Below are positions 1-6,716 of a DNA stretch of 8,671 nt, one piece after another. The notes below the pieces were generated by a model. The model was not told where the DNA came from. It did no database searches and saw nothing but the letters and a program-made list of their open reading frames with translations. Both the position numbers and the translations under genes were made by a program. Source of the stretch: an uncultured Campylobacter sp. (GTDB lineage: Bacteria; Campylobacterota; Campylobacteria; Campylobacterales; Campylobacteraceae); the NCBI RefSeq assembly GCF_937997595.1, contig NZ_CALKTS010000173.1, positions 1 through 8,671 of the forward strand, read 5' to 3'. Every line of letters begins with the position of its first letter. The first letter of the stretch is position 1.

Positions 1-1
1 G

Positions 2-1981
2 AAATTCAAGCAAAATTATTTTTACATTTTATTAGTCGCCGTTGCTGTGGGATATTTTTATCTAGTTTTTACAAACTATGATGAAAACAAACAACAAACA
101 TACGACTCTGCCGTCTCAAGCCAGATAAAAACGGTACAAAAATACAAAGCAATAATAAACGAGCGCATTGAACAACAAAAGCGACTGCTTGAGGAGACAG
201 CTAAATTTATAGAGACAAAAGACTATATAAAAGACTATGCTACGATAAAAGGCGTGCTTAGCATTGTTGCTAGAACAGGTAGCTTTTTAGCAGTCTATGC
301 CGGATATCCGGATAGCTACAGATTTGTCGCAAGCAACGATATAGAGCCACAATATAATTTCTCTGACCGCCCTTGGTTTGTGGCTGCAAAAGAGAGTATG
401 ACAACAAGCTTTACCGAGCCATATATAGACCATCAGCTTGGCATCTACGTCATCTCTGTCTCAACGCCACTTTTAAAAAATGGTAAATTTATAGGTGTTT
501 TGACAGTCGATCTTGACTTTGAAATTTTTCAAAAGGAGCTTGCCGCACTCTTTCCGCTTGCAAATGGCTCAGCGTTTTTAATGGTAGATGGCAAAAATAT
601 CCTTGATCAAACAGAGCAAATTTTAGATTTTTCAGACACTCAAACCAAAGAGGTATTGCAAAAAATTTCAGTTAAAAAACAAGGAAACGAGCAAATTTTT
701 ATCAAAAACAAGTCCTATATTTTTGTATATGATACGCTTGCAAATAGCAAATGGATGCTAGTTAGCGTGCTTGATGAGGGTATGATTTACAAGCAAATCG
801 ACAAAAAAGCATTAAAAGATCTTGGTATTTTTTTGGTATTTGCATTTTTTGGTATTTGCGCCTTTGCTAGTCTTTACGTGGCACAGCGAAAATTTTACAA
901 AAACAAACACCTTCTAAATCTTTTTGTCAAAAATCCAATAGGTGGGCTTGTTATCACGGATAAAGACGGCAATATCGCCTTTATCAACAAAGAATTTGAG
1001 AAAATTTTTGGCCTAAAATTTAAGGCAAATATAGGTAAAAATTTAAAAGAACTCTCTAATATTTTCTGCTCAAATCAAACTACACAGAGTATATTTACGC
1101 AAATCAGCAGCAACCCAACCAAGAGCTTTAGCCTGACTTCAAAAAAGGGCGAGCTGTTTTATAAAACAGAGTTTTTGCCGCTGCTTAACAAGCAAGGCGT
1201 ATTTGAGGGTGTTTTTATCATGTCGCACGATATTACGCATGAAGTGGGTTTGGAACAAAATAGGCAAAAACAAGAGCAAATTTTACTGCAAAACTCCAAA
1301 ATGGCAGCACTTGGCGAGATGATAGGCGTGATCTCACATCAATACAAGCAGCCTCTAAATACGCTTTTGCTTCTTGCAAGCGATACGCATGAGCTGTTAA
1401 GCGGCAAGAATGGCGATAAAATGGCACTAAAAAACATCGAAAATATACGCATGAACGTTGAGCTTATGAATGAGACTATCGATGTTTTTAGGGATTTTTA
1501 CAAAGAGGATTTTTGCGAGAAAGAATTTGATCTAACCGACGTGCTAGATGATGTTTTATACATTTGCCGACCACAGCTTCAAGTAAAAAATATTGAGTTA
1601 CGCTTTACATACGACGATGGACCTCATGAGATCAAAGGCTATGCAAACTACATAAAACATGTGCTTATGAACCTTATCACAAACGCAAAAGATGAGCTGG
1701 CCAAAAAGGCAAAAGACACAGAAAATTTCTCTCCTTATGTGGCTATAAATTTGAGCCAAGATGAAGGCAAATTTATTATTACTATCGAAGATAATGCAAA
1801 TGGCGTAGATAGCGAGCTTTTAGATAAAATTTTTGAACCGTTTTTTACCACAAAAGGCGACGATGGCACCGGTATGGGGCTTTATCTTTGCAAGCTGATT
1901 TTCGAGAAAAAACTACGTGGCGACATAAGACTTGCAAATGCCAAAAACCCGACAAAATTCGAAATAGAGCTATTAAAATGA
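2..1981 (+). CDS. Cache-PAS sensor histidine kinase (5' end outside window)
   Basis: Membrane sensor kinase that would autophosphorylate on histidine and pass phosphate to the overlapping downstream regulator. The frame is open from base 2 and the bases before the GTG at 47 encode the first membrane helix (YFYILLVAVAVGYFYLVF), so GTG 47 is not the start; the true start lies upstream of the window. In order there follow a periplasmic Cache-type sensor domain (codons near 120-520 in coordinates 350-800, with DRPWF and a hydrophobic YVISVSTPLL strand), a second membrane helix near 820-880, a PAS domain near 920-1230, an H-box with phosphoacceptor His at 1337-1339 in the context SHQYKQPL, an N-box NLITNAKDEL, a G1 box EDNANGVD and a G2 box GDDGTGMGLYL. 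All catalytic motifs are present, so it appears functional. The H-box resembles DctB/NtrB-like kinases. The ligand is unknown; a small oxidant or organic acid is plausible from the Cache fold and neighbouring torA (inference). Confidence 0.93.
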   Translation, partial: KFKQNYFYILLVAVAVGYFYLVFTNYDENKQQTYDSAVSSQIKTVQKYKAIINERIEQQKRLLEETAKFIETKDYIKDYATIKGVLSIVARTGSFLAVYAGYPDSYRFVASNDIEPQYNFSDRPWFVAAKESMTTSFTEPYIDHQLGIYVISVSTPLLKNGKFIGVLTVDLDFEIFQKELAALFPLANGSAFLMVDGKNILDQTEQILDFSDTQTKEVLQKISVKKQGNEQIFIKNKSYIFVYDTLANSKWMLVSVLDEGMIYKQIDKKALKDLGIFLVFAFFGICAFASLYVAQRKFYKNKHLLNLFVKNPIGGLVITDKDGNIAFINKEFEKIFGLKFKANIGKNLKELSNIFCSNQTTQSIFTQISSNPTKSFSLTSKKGELFYKTEFLPLLNKQGVFEGVFIMSHDITHEVGLEQNRQKQEQILLQNSKMAALGEMIGVISHQYKQPLNTLLLLASDTHELLSGKNGDKMALKNIENIRMNVELMNETIDVFRDFYKEDFCEKEFDLTDVLDDVLYICRPQLQVKNIELRFTYDDGPHEIKGYANYIKHVLMNLITNAKDELAKKAKDTENFSPYVAINLSQDEGKFIITIEDNANGVDSELLDKIFEPFFTTKGDDGTGMGLYLCKLIFEKKLRGDIRLANAKNPTKFEIELLK

Positions 1982-2673
1982 ACGAAATTTTTAAAGAGTT
2001 AGCGCACCTAAATGTACTTTTGGTTGAGGATGACACGCAGCTGCAAGGAGTTTTGGCTGAACTTCTTAAACCATATGTAGGGCAAATTTACAAGGCGCGA
2101 AACGGGCAAGACGGTCTTGAGAGCTTTAGCAAAAACGACATTGATGTTATCATCACCGATATCAATATGACCCAAATGAGCGGAACAACGATGGCAAAAC
2201 GAATTAGAGAGCTTGACGAGCGTGTGCCGATCATTTTTATTACGGCCTATGATACCGATGAAAATTTACAAAACTCACTCAACATACAAAATTCAAACCT
2301 ACTTAAAAAGCCATTTGACAAACAGCAACTTTTAATCATGATATTAATGGCCACAAAAAACGGTGCAAAAACTAGCAAGCGACTAAATTTAGGTCGTGGA
2401 TTTAGCTACGATACACAAGGCAGATTACTTTATAAAGAGAGCGAAACCATCGTTTTAACTAGAACCGAACAGCGACTTTTGCATATCCTAGTGATAAATA
2501 AAGAGCGGGTCGTATCGTTTGATATGATAGAAAATTTCGCATGGAACGGTAAAGTAGCGTCATTTGAAACGATACGAAACTACATAAACAAACTACGCAC
2601 CAAAACCTATACACAACTTATCAAAAACGTTCAAGGACTTGGCTACAAGCTCTCGCTTGATGACGAAGCTTAA
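1978..2673 (+). CDS. OmpR/PhoB-family response regulator
   Basis: Cytoplasmic DNA-binding response regulator of 231 residues, the likely partner of the kinase it overlaps. I chose ATG 1978 because it overlaps the kinase stop as ATGA and gives a protein that starts directly before the receiver domain (LNVLLVEDD); a longer frame from 1888 would only add residues encoded inside the kinase catalytic domain. Receiver residues are intact: acidic pocket E17-D18-D19, phosphoacceptor D61 in VIITDINM, T89 in IIFITAYD and K111 in LLKKPF. The C-terminal winged helix begins near residue 155 (LTRTEQRLLHIL) and ends with ETIRNYINKLRTK and VQGLGYKL, diagnostic for the Trans_reg_C domain. The 4-base overlap implies translational coupling. 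Targets cannot be read from sequence; the convergent torA operon is the obvious candidate (inference). Confidence 0.94.
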   Translation: MNEIFKELAHLNVLLVEDDTQLQGVLAELLKPYVGQIYKARNGQDGLESFSKNDIDVIITDINMTQMSGTTMAKRIRELDERVPIIFITAYDTDENLQNSLNIQNSNLLKKPFDKQQLLIMILMATKNGAKTSKRLNLGRGFSYDTQGRLLYKESETIVLTRTEQRLLHILVINKERVVSFDMIENFAWNGKVASFETIRNYINKLRTKTYTQLIKNVQGLGYKLSLDDEA

Positions 2674-2776
2674 AAATTTGCCTTTAAATCAGCGTGTAAA
2701 ATTTAAATTTAAGCGCAAAAAGTCAAATTTGAAAAATAATAGTACTATGATTTGATTTTCTAAAAGCGAGTTGTAA

Positions 2777-2830
2777 AGAAAATTTCGTCCTAAGAGTAGA
2801 TATATAGTCTACCAAATGCCGAAATTTTCT
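2777..2830. terminator. Nested inverted repeat, probable bidirectional terminator
   Basis: Perfect 11-bp arms AGAAAATTTCG (2777-2787) and CGAAATTTTCT (2820-2830) enclose a second hairpin GTAGA (2796-2800) / TCTAC (2808-2812) with a 7-base loop. It sits between two convergent transcription units, 104 bases after the regulator stop and 31 bases after the cytochrome stop. The U-rich part falls within the arm rather than after it, so this is not a classic terminator in either direction. The position supports termination on both strands; a protein-binding palindrome or RNA-stability element is possible. Confidence 0.5.
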
Positions 2831-2860
2831 AGCTCATGAAAGACGATGTACAAAATAAAG

Positions 2861-3418
2861 TTATTCTATTGGAGCTTTACTTTGTAAAAATCTAGTCAAA
2901 GTTTGCGTTTCTGTCTCATCAAGTCCAGCGTTGCCAATCATAGTTTTTATAACACTTGGCCAAACATTTACGTTAAACTCATCGTATCCGTGTAGTGCAT
3001 GACACGCCCCGCATCGCTCTTTAAACAACTCTTCGCCAGGTTTATAAACCTCGTCTAAATTTGACTTTAAAGCCTTTTTGTCAACTACTCCCTTAACGCT
3101 AACCTTGATCCATTCATTGTCATAGTCATCTTTTTGGACGCCATTTTTCTTGAAATTTTTATCGTTTTTAACACTTATGTCGCTCTCTAGGACACCTAGT
3201 CTAGCATAAGCCGTATTGCCCTCGCCAGGCACAAAGCCGTTATATTCGACTTCGGCGAAATTGCCGCTATCTTTTAATACCTTGACTTTTGCGCCCACAA
3301 AAAGCTGACCGATCTCTTTGCCGCCAACCTTATCTAAAATTTTAGCTGGCGTACCGACATAAGCATCGTTAGCAAAAAGCGCAGCACTAAGCCCTAAAAA
3401 CATAACTATTTTTTTCAC
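2861..3418 (-). CDS. Periplasmic monohaem cytochrome c with SH3-like N-terminal part
   Basis: Protein of 185 residues likely to pass electrons to the molybdoenzyme encoded just upstream. It has a Sec signal peptide (MKKIVMFLGLSAALFA, residues 1-16), a region of about residues 19-75 with the look of a bacterial SH3-like domain (GTPAKILDKVGG, VGAKVKVLKDSGNFAEVEYN), a linker, and a C-terminal class I cytochrome domain with one haem site C136-G-A-C139-H140. M160 in VIKTMIGNAGL is the likely distal haem ligand. The start is GTG 3418, supported by AAGGA 7 bases before it and by the good signal peptide it gives. The gene begins 3 bases after the torA stop, so the two are one operon. The pair matches the C. 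jejuni Cj0264c/Cj0265c arrangement from general knowledge. The electron donor, perhaps the menaquinol-cytochrome c reductase, is inferred. Confidence 0.9.
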   Translation of the reverse strand: MKKIVMFLGLSAALFANDAYVGTPAKILDKVGGKEIGQLFVGAKVKVLKDSGNFAEVEYNGFVPGEGNTAYARLGVLESDISVKNDKNFKKNGVQKDDYDNEWIKVSVKGVVDKKALKSNLDEVYKPGEELFKERCGACHALHGYDEFNVNVWPSVIKTMIGNAGLDETETQTLTRFLQSKAPIE

Positions 3419-3421
3419 TTC

Positions 3422-5920
3422 TTATCCTTTTTTTGCAAATTTTGGCTGAGAAAAGACCTCTAGGTTTGGCAATTCACCCTCAAATTTCTCGATTTGCACG
3501 AGTGCAGTTGCTTGATTTCCCATAGCAAGGCTTGAGGTTGGCTCGTTTGGTATTAGGACGTTTACGTTTCCGTGTCTGCAAAGTCCGTTTTTATCTGGAT
3601 CCCACCAGCTGCCCTCTTGCATTCTAACAACGCCCTGTTTTACGTTTTTAGTCACGATAAGTCCTGCTAAAGTTTGACCGCGATCGTTAAAAATTCTTAC
3701 CACATCGCCGTTTTCAAGACCTCTAGCTTTTGCATCGTCTGGATGCATCCATACAGGCTCTCTGCCTTGAACTTCTTCAAGGTTTCTAAGCCATGTGTTG
3801 TTTAGTTGGCTGTGAAGGCGGTATTTTGGGTGCGGGGTTACTAAATTTAATGGATATTTTTTTGTTTTTTCCACGTCTCCTAGCCACTCCATCGGCTCCA
3901 TCCAAGTTGGGTGCGCCTTGCAGTCATCATAAGCCGCTTTTGCAATCTTTTTAGACAAAATTTCAAACTTGCCAGATGGCGTTCCTAGGCGGTTGATGAT
4001 AGGATTTTTTCTATATTCGGCCATAGTTACGTATTCGTGAGCGTGAGGCGGGACTTTAAACTCAACATAACCCTTCGCCCAAAACTCCTCAAAACTTGGC
4101 ATACCTAGTTTTGCATCATCGCCCTTTTTCTTTGAGGCATTATAAAACTGCTTGATCCAGTCCATTTCACTCTTGCCCTCACTAAATGCCATGTACTCTT
4201 TATCGCCAAATTCTTTTAAAATGCCGCAGTAAATTTGGTAGTCGTTTTTAGCTTGCTCGTATGGCTCGGCAATCTTGTGCATAGCTATAATAAATTTGTT
4301 TGTATGAGATTTTGTGATGTCATCTCTCTCTTGCTCGGTGGTAGCCGGCAAAACGATGTCAGTCATGCGAGTCGAAGCCGTCCAGAAGCAATCTTGCACG
4401 ATAAATGTATCAAGCTTTTCAAATGTTTTGGCCATTAAATTTGTATCTGGCGCATGGTGGAATGGATTGCCGCCAGCCCAGTATGCCATTTTTATAGTCG
4501 GATAGGTAATCTTTTTGCAGTTAAAATCGACCTCTTTGTCAGGGTTGTTTATGCAATCAAGGATTCTTGAAACAGGAATAGCAATATTGCTGCGGTTTTT
4601 CCACTCGCCCTCAGTTGATGGTACGATGCCGATAGCTCCTAGTCCGGGGAAAGCCGTAGATGTCGTAGCAGAGCCGCTTGCAAGTGCAAGTGCGCTACCG
4701 TTTGGCGCAGCTGGACTTGGGCAACCGCCGTCAGAGTAGTGGTAACCAAAGCCATATCCGCCACCAGGCAAGCCGATCTGTCCAATAAACGCAGCAAGCG
4801 TTATCATCATCCAGTGAAACTGCTCACCGTGATGTGCGCGCTGTGGTCCCCAACCGCCCATTAACATAGTACGTTTTGAGCCAAAAATTTTAGCCAAATT
4901 TATAATATCCGCCTCGCTTACGCCACAAATTTTTGCTGCCCAAGCCGCATTTTTCACGACTTTATCCTCACTCTCGCCTTTGAGATAAGCGATAAATTGT
5001 TCTGAGCCGCTTGTATATTTTTTTAGAAATTTCTCATCAGCCACGCCAGCGTTCATCATCTCGTAACATATCGCCATCATCATAGCAACGTCGGTTGTTG
5101 GATTGACGAAAATGTGCTCTGAGTTTAGGTAGTTTGCGGTGTTGTTATAAACTGGATCGATCGTGATGACTTTGATGCCACGTTTTTTCATCTGCTCTTT
5201 TAACTTACGAAAATAAATGTAGCTCTCATGATCTGCCACGCCCCATGCGATCTGGTTTGTATTGATCGGATCAGCTCCCCATATGACGACAACCTCGGTG
5301 TTTTTAAGTATCACAGGCCACGCAGTAACAAGAGAGTTGCCCTCGTCAGAGCCTGCAACGTGTGGCGTAATCGCACTAATAGCATGCTGCGAGTAGTTTA
5401 GCGTGCGAGTCGTGTAGCCGCCAATGATATTTAGCATACGGCCAAGAAGCGTTTGCGGATTGTTAACGCTACCAACGCTATACCAACCGTAGCTGCCGCC
5501 GTAGATTGCGCTACCGCCATATTCTTTATTAACACGTTTTAGTTCGTCGGCTACTAGTTTAAAAGCCTGCTCCCAACTTATCTCAACCCACTCGTCCTTA
5601 CCGCGCATTGATTTATCGCTTTGATAGCCTTTTTCAAGGTATCCTTTGCGCACGCTTGGACGCGCGATACGAGTTTGATCGTAGGTTCTGGCAACCACGC
5701 CTTGAGTTAGACTAACTGGGTAAAAGTCAATCTCGCTGGCATCTAATACACCTTCAAATTTACCGTTTTTAACTAGCCCTTTGATAGCACCAAAATGGCT
5801 TGCGCTCATCTTTGCAGGCGTGTCGCTCATTAGGTTGTCACTTATGAGACTTGTTGCGTTTAAGCTACTTGCACCAGCGGCTGTAGCTGCTGCGGCTTTT
5901 AAAAAATCTCGTCTTTGCAT
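3422..5920 (-). CDS. torA: Tat-exported molybdopterin N-/S-oxide reductase (TorA/BisC/DMSO reductase type)
   Basis: Periplasmic molybdenum enzyme of 832 residues, the usual length for the family, expected to reduce TMAO, DMSO, methionine sulfoxide or a related oxide as a respiratory acceptor. A twin-arginine signal (RRDFLK, residues 3-8, then an Ala-rich stretch) marks export of the folded protein. No N-terminal Cys cluster for an iron-sulfur centre is present, as in the TorA/DorA/BisC group. GGSYGW (141-146) supplies the active-site Tyr and Trp of Rhodobacter DMSO reductase, and S177 in TLNYSQHA aligns with the Ser ligand of Mo. Further family blocks are GQIGLPGGG, IVLPATTEQERDDI and the C-terminal pterin-binding part near 715-815. 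The ATG at 5920 follows an AG-rich stretch (AAGAAGAAAAG). The cytochrome gene follows after 3 bases. No TorD-type chaperone gene is in the window. Exact substrate is unresolved; the C-terminal pterin region departs from the usual pattern (see findings). Confidence 0.92.
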   Translation of the reverse strand: MQRRDFLKAAAATAAGASSLNATSLISDNLMSDTPAKMSASHFGAIKGLVKNGKFEGVLDASEIDFYPVSLTQGVVARTYDQTRIARPSVRKGYLEKGYQSDKSMRGKDEWVEISWEQAFKLVADELKRVNKEYGGSAIYGGSYGWYSVGSVNNPQTLLGRMLNIIGGYTTRTLNYSQHAISAITPHVAGSDEGNSLVTAWPVILKNTEVVVIWGADPINTNQIAWGVADHESYIYFRKLKEQMKKRGIKVITIDPVYNNTANYLNSEHIFVNPTTDVAMMMAICYEMMNAGVADEKFLKKYTSGSEQFIAYLKGESEDKVVKNAAWAAKICGVSEADIINLAKIFGSKRTMLMGGWGPQRAHHGEQFHWMMITLAAFIGQIGLPGGGYGFGYHYSDGGCPSPAAPNGSALALASGSATTSTAFPGLGAIGIVPSTEGEWKNRSNIAIPVSRILDCINNPDKEVDFNCKKITYPTIKMAYWAGGNPFHHAPDTNLMAKTFEKLDTFIVQDCFWTASTRMTDIVLPATTEQERDDITKSHTNKFIIAMHKIAEPYEQAKNDYQIYCGILKEFGDKEYMAFSEGKSEMDWIKQFYNASKKKGDDAKLGMPSFEEFWAKGYVEFKVPPHAHEYVTMAEYRKNPIINRLGTPSGKFEILSKKIAKAAYDDCKAHPTWMEPMEWLGDVEKTKKYPLNLVTPHPKYRLHSQLNNTWLRNLEEVQGREPVWMHPDDAKARGLENGDVVRIFNDRGQTLAGLIVTKNVKQGVVRMQEGSWWDPDKNGLCRHGNVNVLIPNEPTSSLAMGNQATALVQIEKFEGELPNLEVFSQPKFAKKG
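3425..3429 (-). promoter_or_regulatory. Ribosome binding site for the GTG-started cytochrome gene
   Basis: AAGGA on the minus strand lies over the last codons and just before the stop of torA, 7 bases ahead of GTG 3418. It decides the non-ATG start of the cytochrome gene and suggests that its translation is coupled to termination of torA translation. Confidence 0.7.
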
Positions 5921-5955
5921 CTTTTCTTCTTTGTGAAATTTTGTGGTTAGTTTAA

Positions 5956-5961
5956 AATATA
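5956..5961 (-). promoter_or_regulatory. Possible -10 element for torA
   Basis: TATATT on the minus strand, 35 bases before the torA ATG, in a very AT-rich stretch. Its upstream edge lies 16 bases from the tandem repeat at 5978-5999, so the repeat would cover the -35 region, as is usual for activators of the OmpR/PhoB type. Other TATACT-like hexamers occur inside the repeat itself, so the exact promoter is uncertain. Confidence 0.35.
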
Positions 5962-5977
5962 AATGTAATTTTAAATA

Positions 5978-5999
5978 AAAAGTATAATAAAAGTATAAT
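5978..5999. repeat. Perfect tandem 11-bp repeat upstream of torA, possible regulator site
   Basis: AAAAGTATAAT occurs twice end to end (5978-5988 and 5989-5999) with no mismatch; on the torA strand it reads ATTATACTTTT twice. A period of 11 bp places both copies on the same face of the helix, which is how OmpR/PhoB-family regulators bind as head-to-tail dimers. It lies 58-79 bases upstream of the torA start codon. Caution is due because the surrounding DNA is very AT-rich and each copy also contains TATAAT on the plus strand. Confidence 0.5.
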
Positions 6000-6013
6000 T
6001 TTAAAAAATTTGT

Positions 6014-6038
6014 AAAAAAATGCCCGAAGAGCTCGGAC
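6014..6038 (-). terminator. Intrinsic terminator of the torA2 remnant
   Basis: On the minus strand GTCCGA, a 5-base loop GCTCT and TCGGGC form a 6-bp stem with one G-U pair, followed by A and seven T. It begins 11 bases after the ancestral stop codon of the torA2 remnant (6049-6051). It would stop read-through from upstream into the intact torA, which therefore needs its own promoter in 5921-6013. Confidence 0.75.
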
Positions 6039-6048
6039 GCTATAAGTT

Positions 6049-6392
6049 TTATGCGTTAGGTTTTGAAAACACCTTACTCTTGTAGCATTGCCTGTAAATT
6101 TCTCTATATTTACAAGAGCTGTGTGAGATATATTGCCTTGTGCAAGCTTTGATGTGCCCTTATCAATAGTTAGGACATTTACATCGCCATGAACACACAT
6201 AGATCCTATCTCACCAGGATTTTGTGGATCATACCACGCACCCTCTGCTACGCAAACTACATCTTTTCTGACATCATCTGTTACAACAGCACCACATAAA
6301 ATTTTGCCACGTTTTGATGAAACAACGACTAGATCACCATTTTCAATGCCTTTTTGTTTAGCATTTTCTGGATTTATCAGAACTGGCTCACG
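6049..6392 (-). pseudogene. 3' remnant of a second torA-like molybdoenzyme gene
   Basis: On the minus strand from 6392 the translation begins REPVLINPENAKQKGIENGD and continues through AEGAWYDPQNPGEIG and CVHGDVNVLTIDKGTSKLAQ to ALVNIEKFTGN. It aligns without a break to the intact neighbour from REPVWMHPDDAK to ALVQIEKFEG, so it is the C-terminal pterin-binding part of a paralogue. Everything before REPV is gone: the next codon upstream is TAG (6395-6393) and the DNA becomes response-regulator sequence. Near 6075-6080 the frame is lost by what looks like one missing base; in the next frame the ending KVFSKPNA and a TAA at 6049-6051 follow, matching the VFSQP ending of the intact protein, with a terminator right after. 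Without the shift the open frame runs on to 5952 as unrelated AT-rich sequence. An internal ATG at 6200 gives an 82-codon open frame, not a real gene. Confidence 0.9.
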
Positions 6393-6716
6393 CTACTTCG
6401 CCGAGGGATACAAGCTAGTAGCGAGCCAAAAACCTTTTGCGTAGATAAACAAAGACGCACTATCTTAAAAAATGGAGAAACCATAGCGCTTACAAAGGCG
6501 GAATTTGACATCTTTATCTACCTTTATGAAAAAGAGGGGATAGTCGTATCAAGAGAGGATATTTTGTTAAATTTAGGCCAGGCTAAATTTCAAAGTGGGC
6601 TAAAAAGCATCGACGTAGCCATAGGACGCTTGCGCCAAAAGATAGGCGACGACCCTAAAAATCCACACTTCATCCACCCTGTGCGCGGTATAGGGTATAA
6701 ATTTATCAATGCGTAA
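6393..6716 (+). pseudogene. Response regulator lacking its receiver domain (OmpR family)
   Basis: The frame starts with LLRRG, typical of the end of a receiver domain, continues through a linker (FCVDKQRRTILKNGETIALT) and has a complete winged-helix DNA-binding domain (EFDIFIYLYEKEGIVVSRED, SIDVAIGRLRQKIGDD, HPVRGIGYKF). The whole receiver domain, about 120 residues with its phosphorylated Asp, is missing, and the DNA directly upstream is the antisense of the torA2 remnant. An in-frame ATG at 6354 inside that remnant would give a 120-residue chimeric protein with an intact DNA-binding domain, so some expression cannot be excluded, but no promoter or ribosome site suited to it is evident. The stop overlaps the following kinase start (ATG 6709) by 8 bases, the usual operon layout. 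The family resembles epsilonproteobacterial ArsR/RacR-type regulators by general appearance only. Confidence 0.88.

Noticed and set aside
1888..1977. Longer N-terminus for the first response regulator
   Set aside because: The 30 extra residues lie within the kinase G2 region in another frame and have no family match; ATG 1978 fits the receiver domain.
4235..4739. Plus-strand open frames inside torA
   Set aside because: They are antisense to a long, well-conserved molybdoenzyme gene and show no protein features.
5952..6200. 82-residue membrane-tailed protein on the minus strand
   Set aside because: Its first part is TorA C-terminal sequence with the ATG inside a conserved block, and the hydrophobic tail results from reading past a frameshift through the terminator and AT-rich spacer.
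6354..6389. Start of a 120-codon gene at ATG 6354
   Set aside because: These codons are antisense to the torA2 remnant; regulator homology begins only at 6393, so the ATG is accidental.
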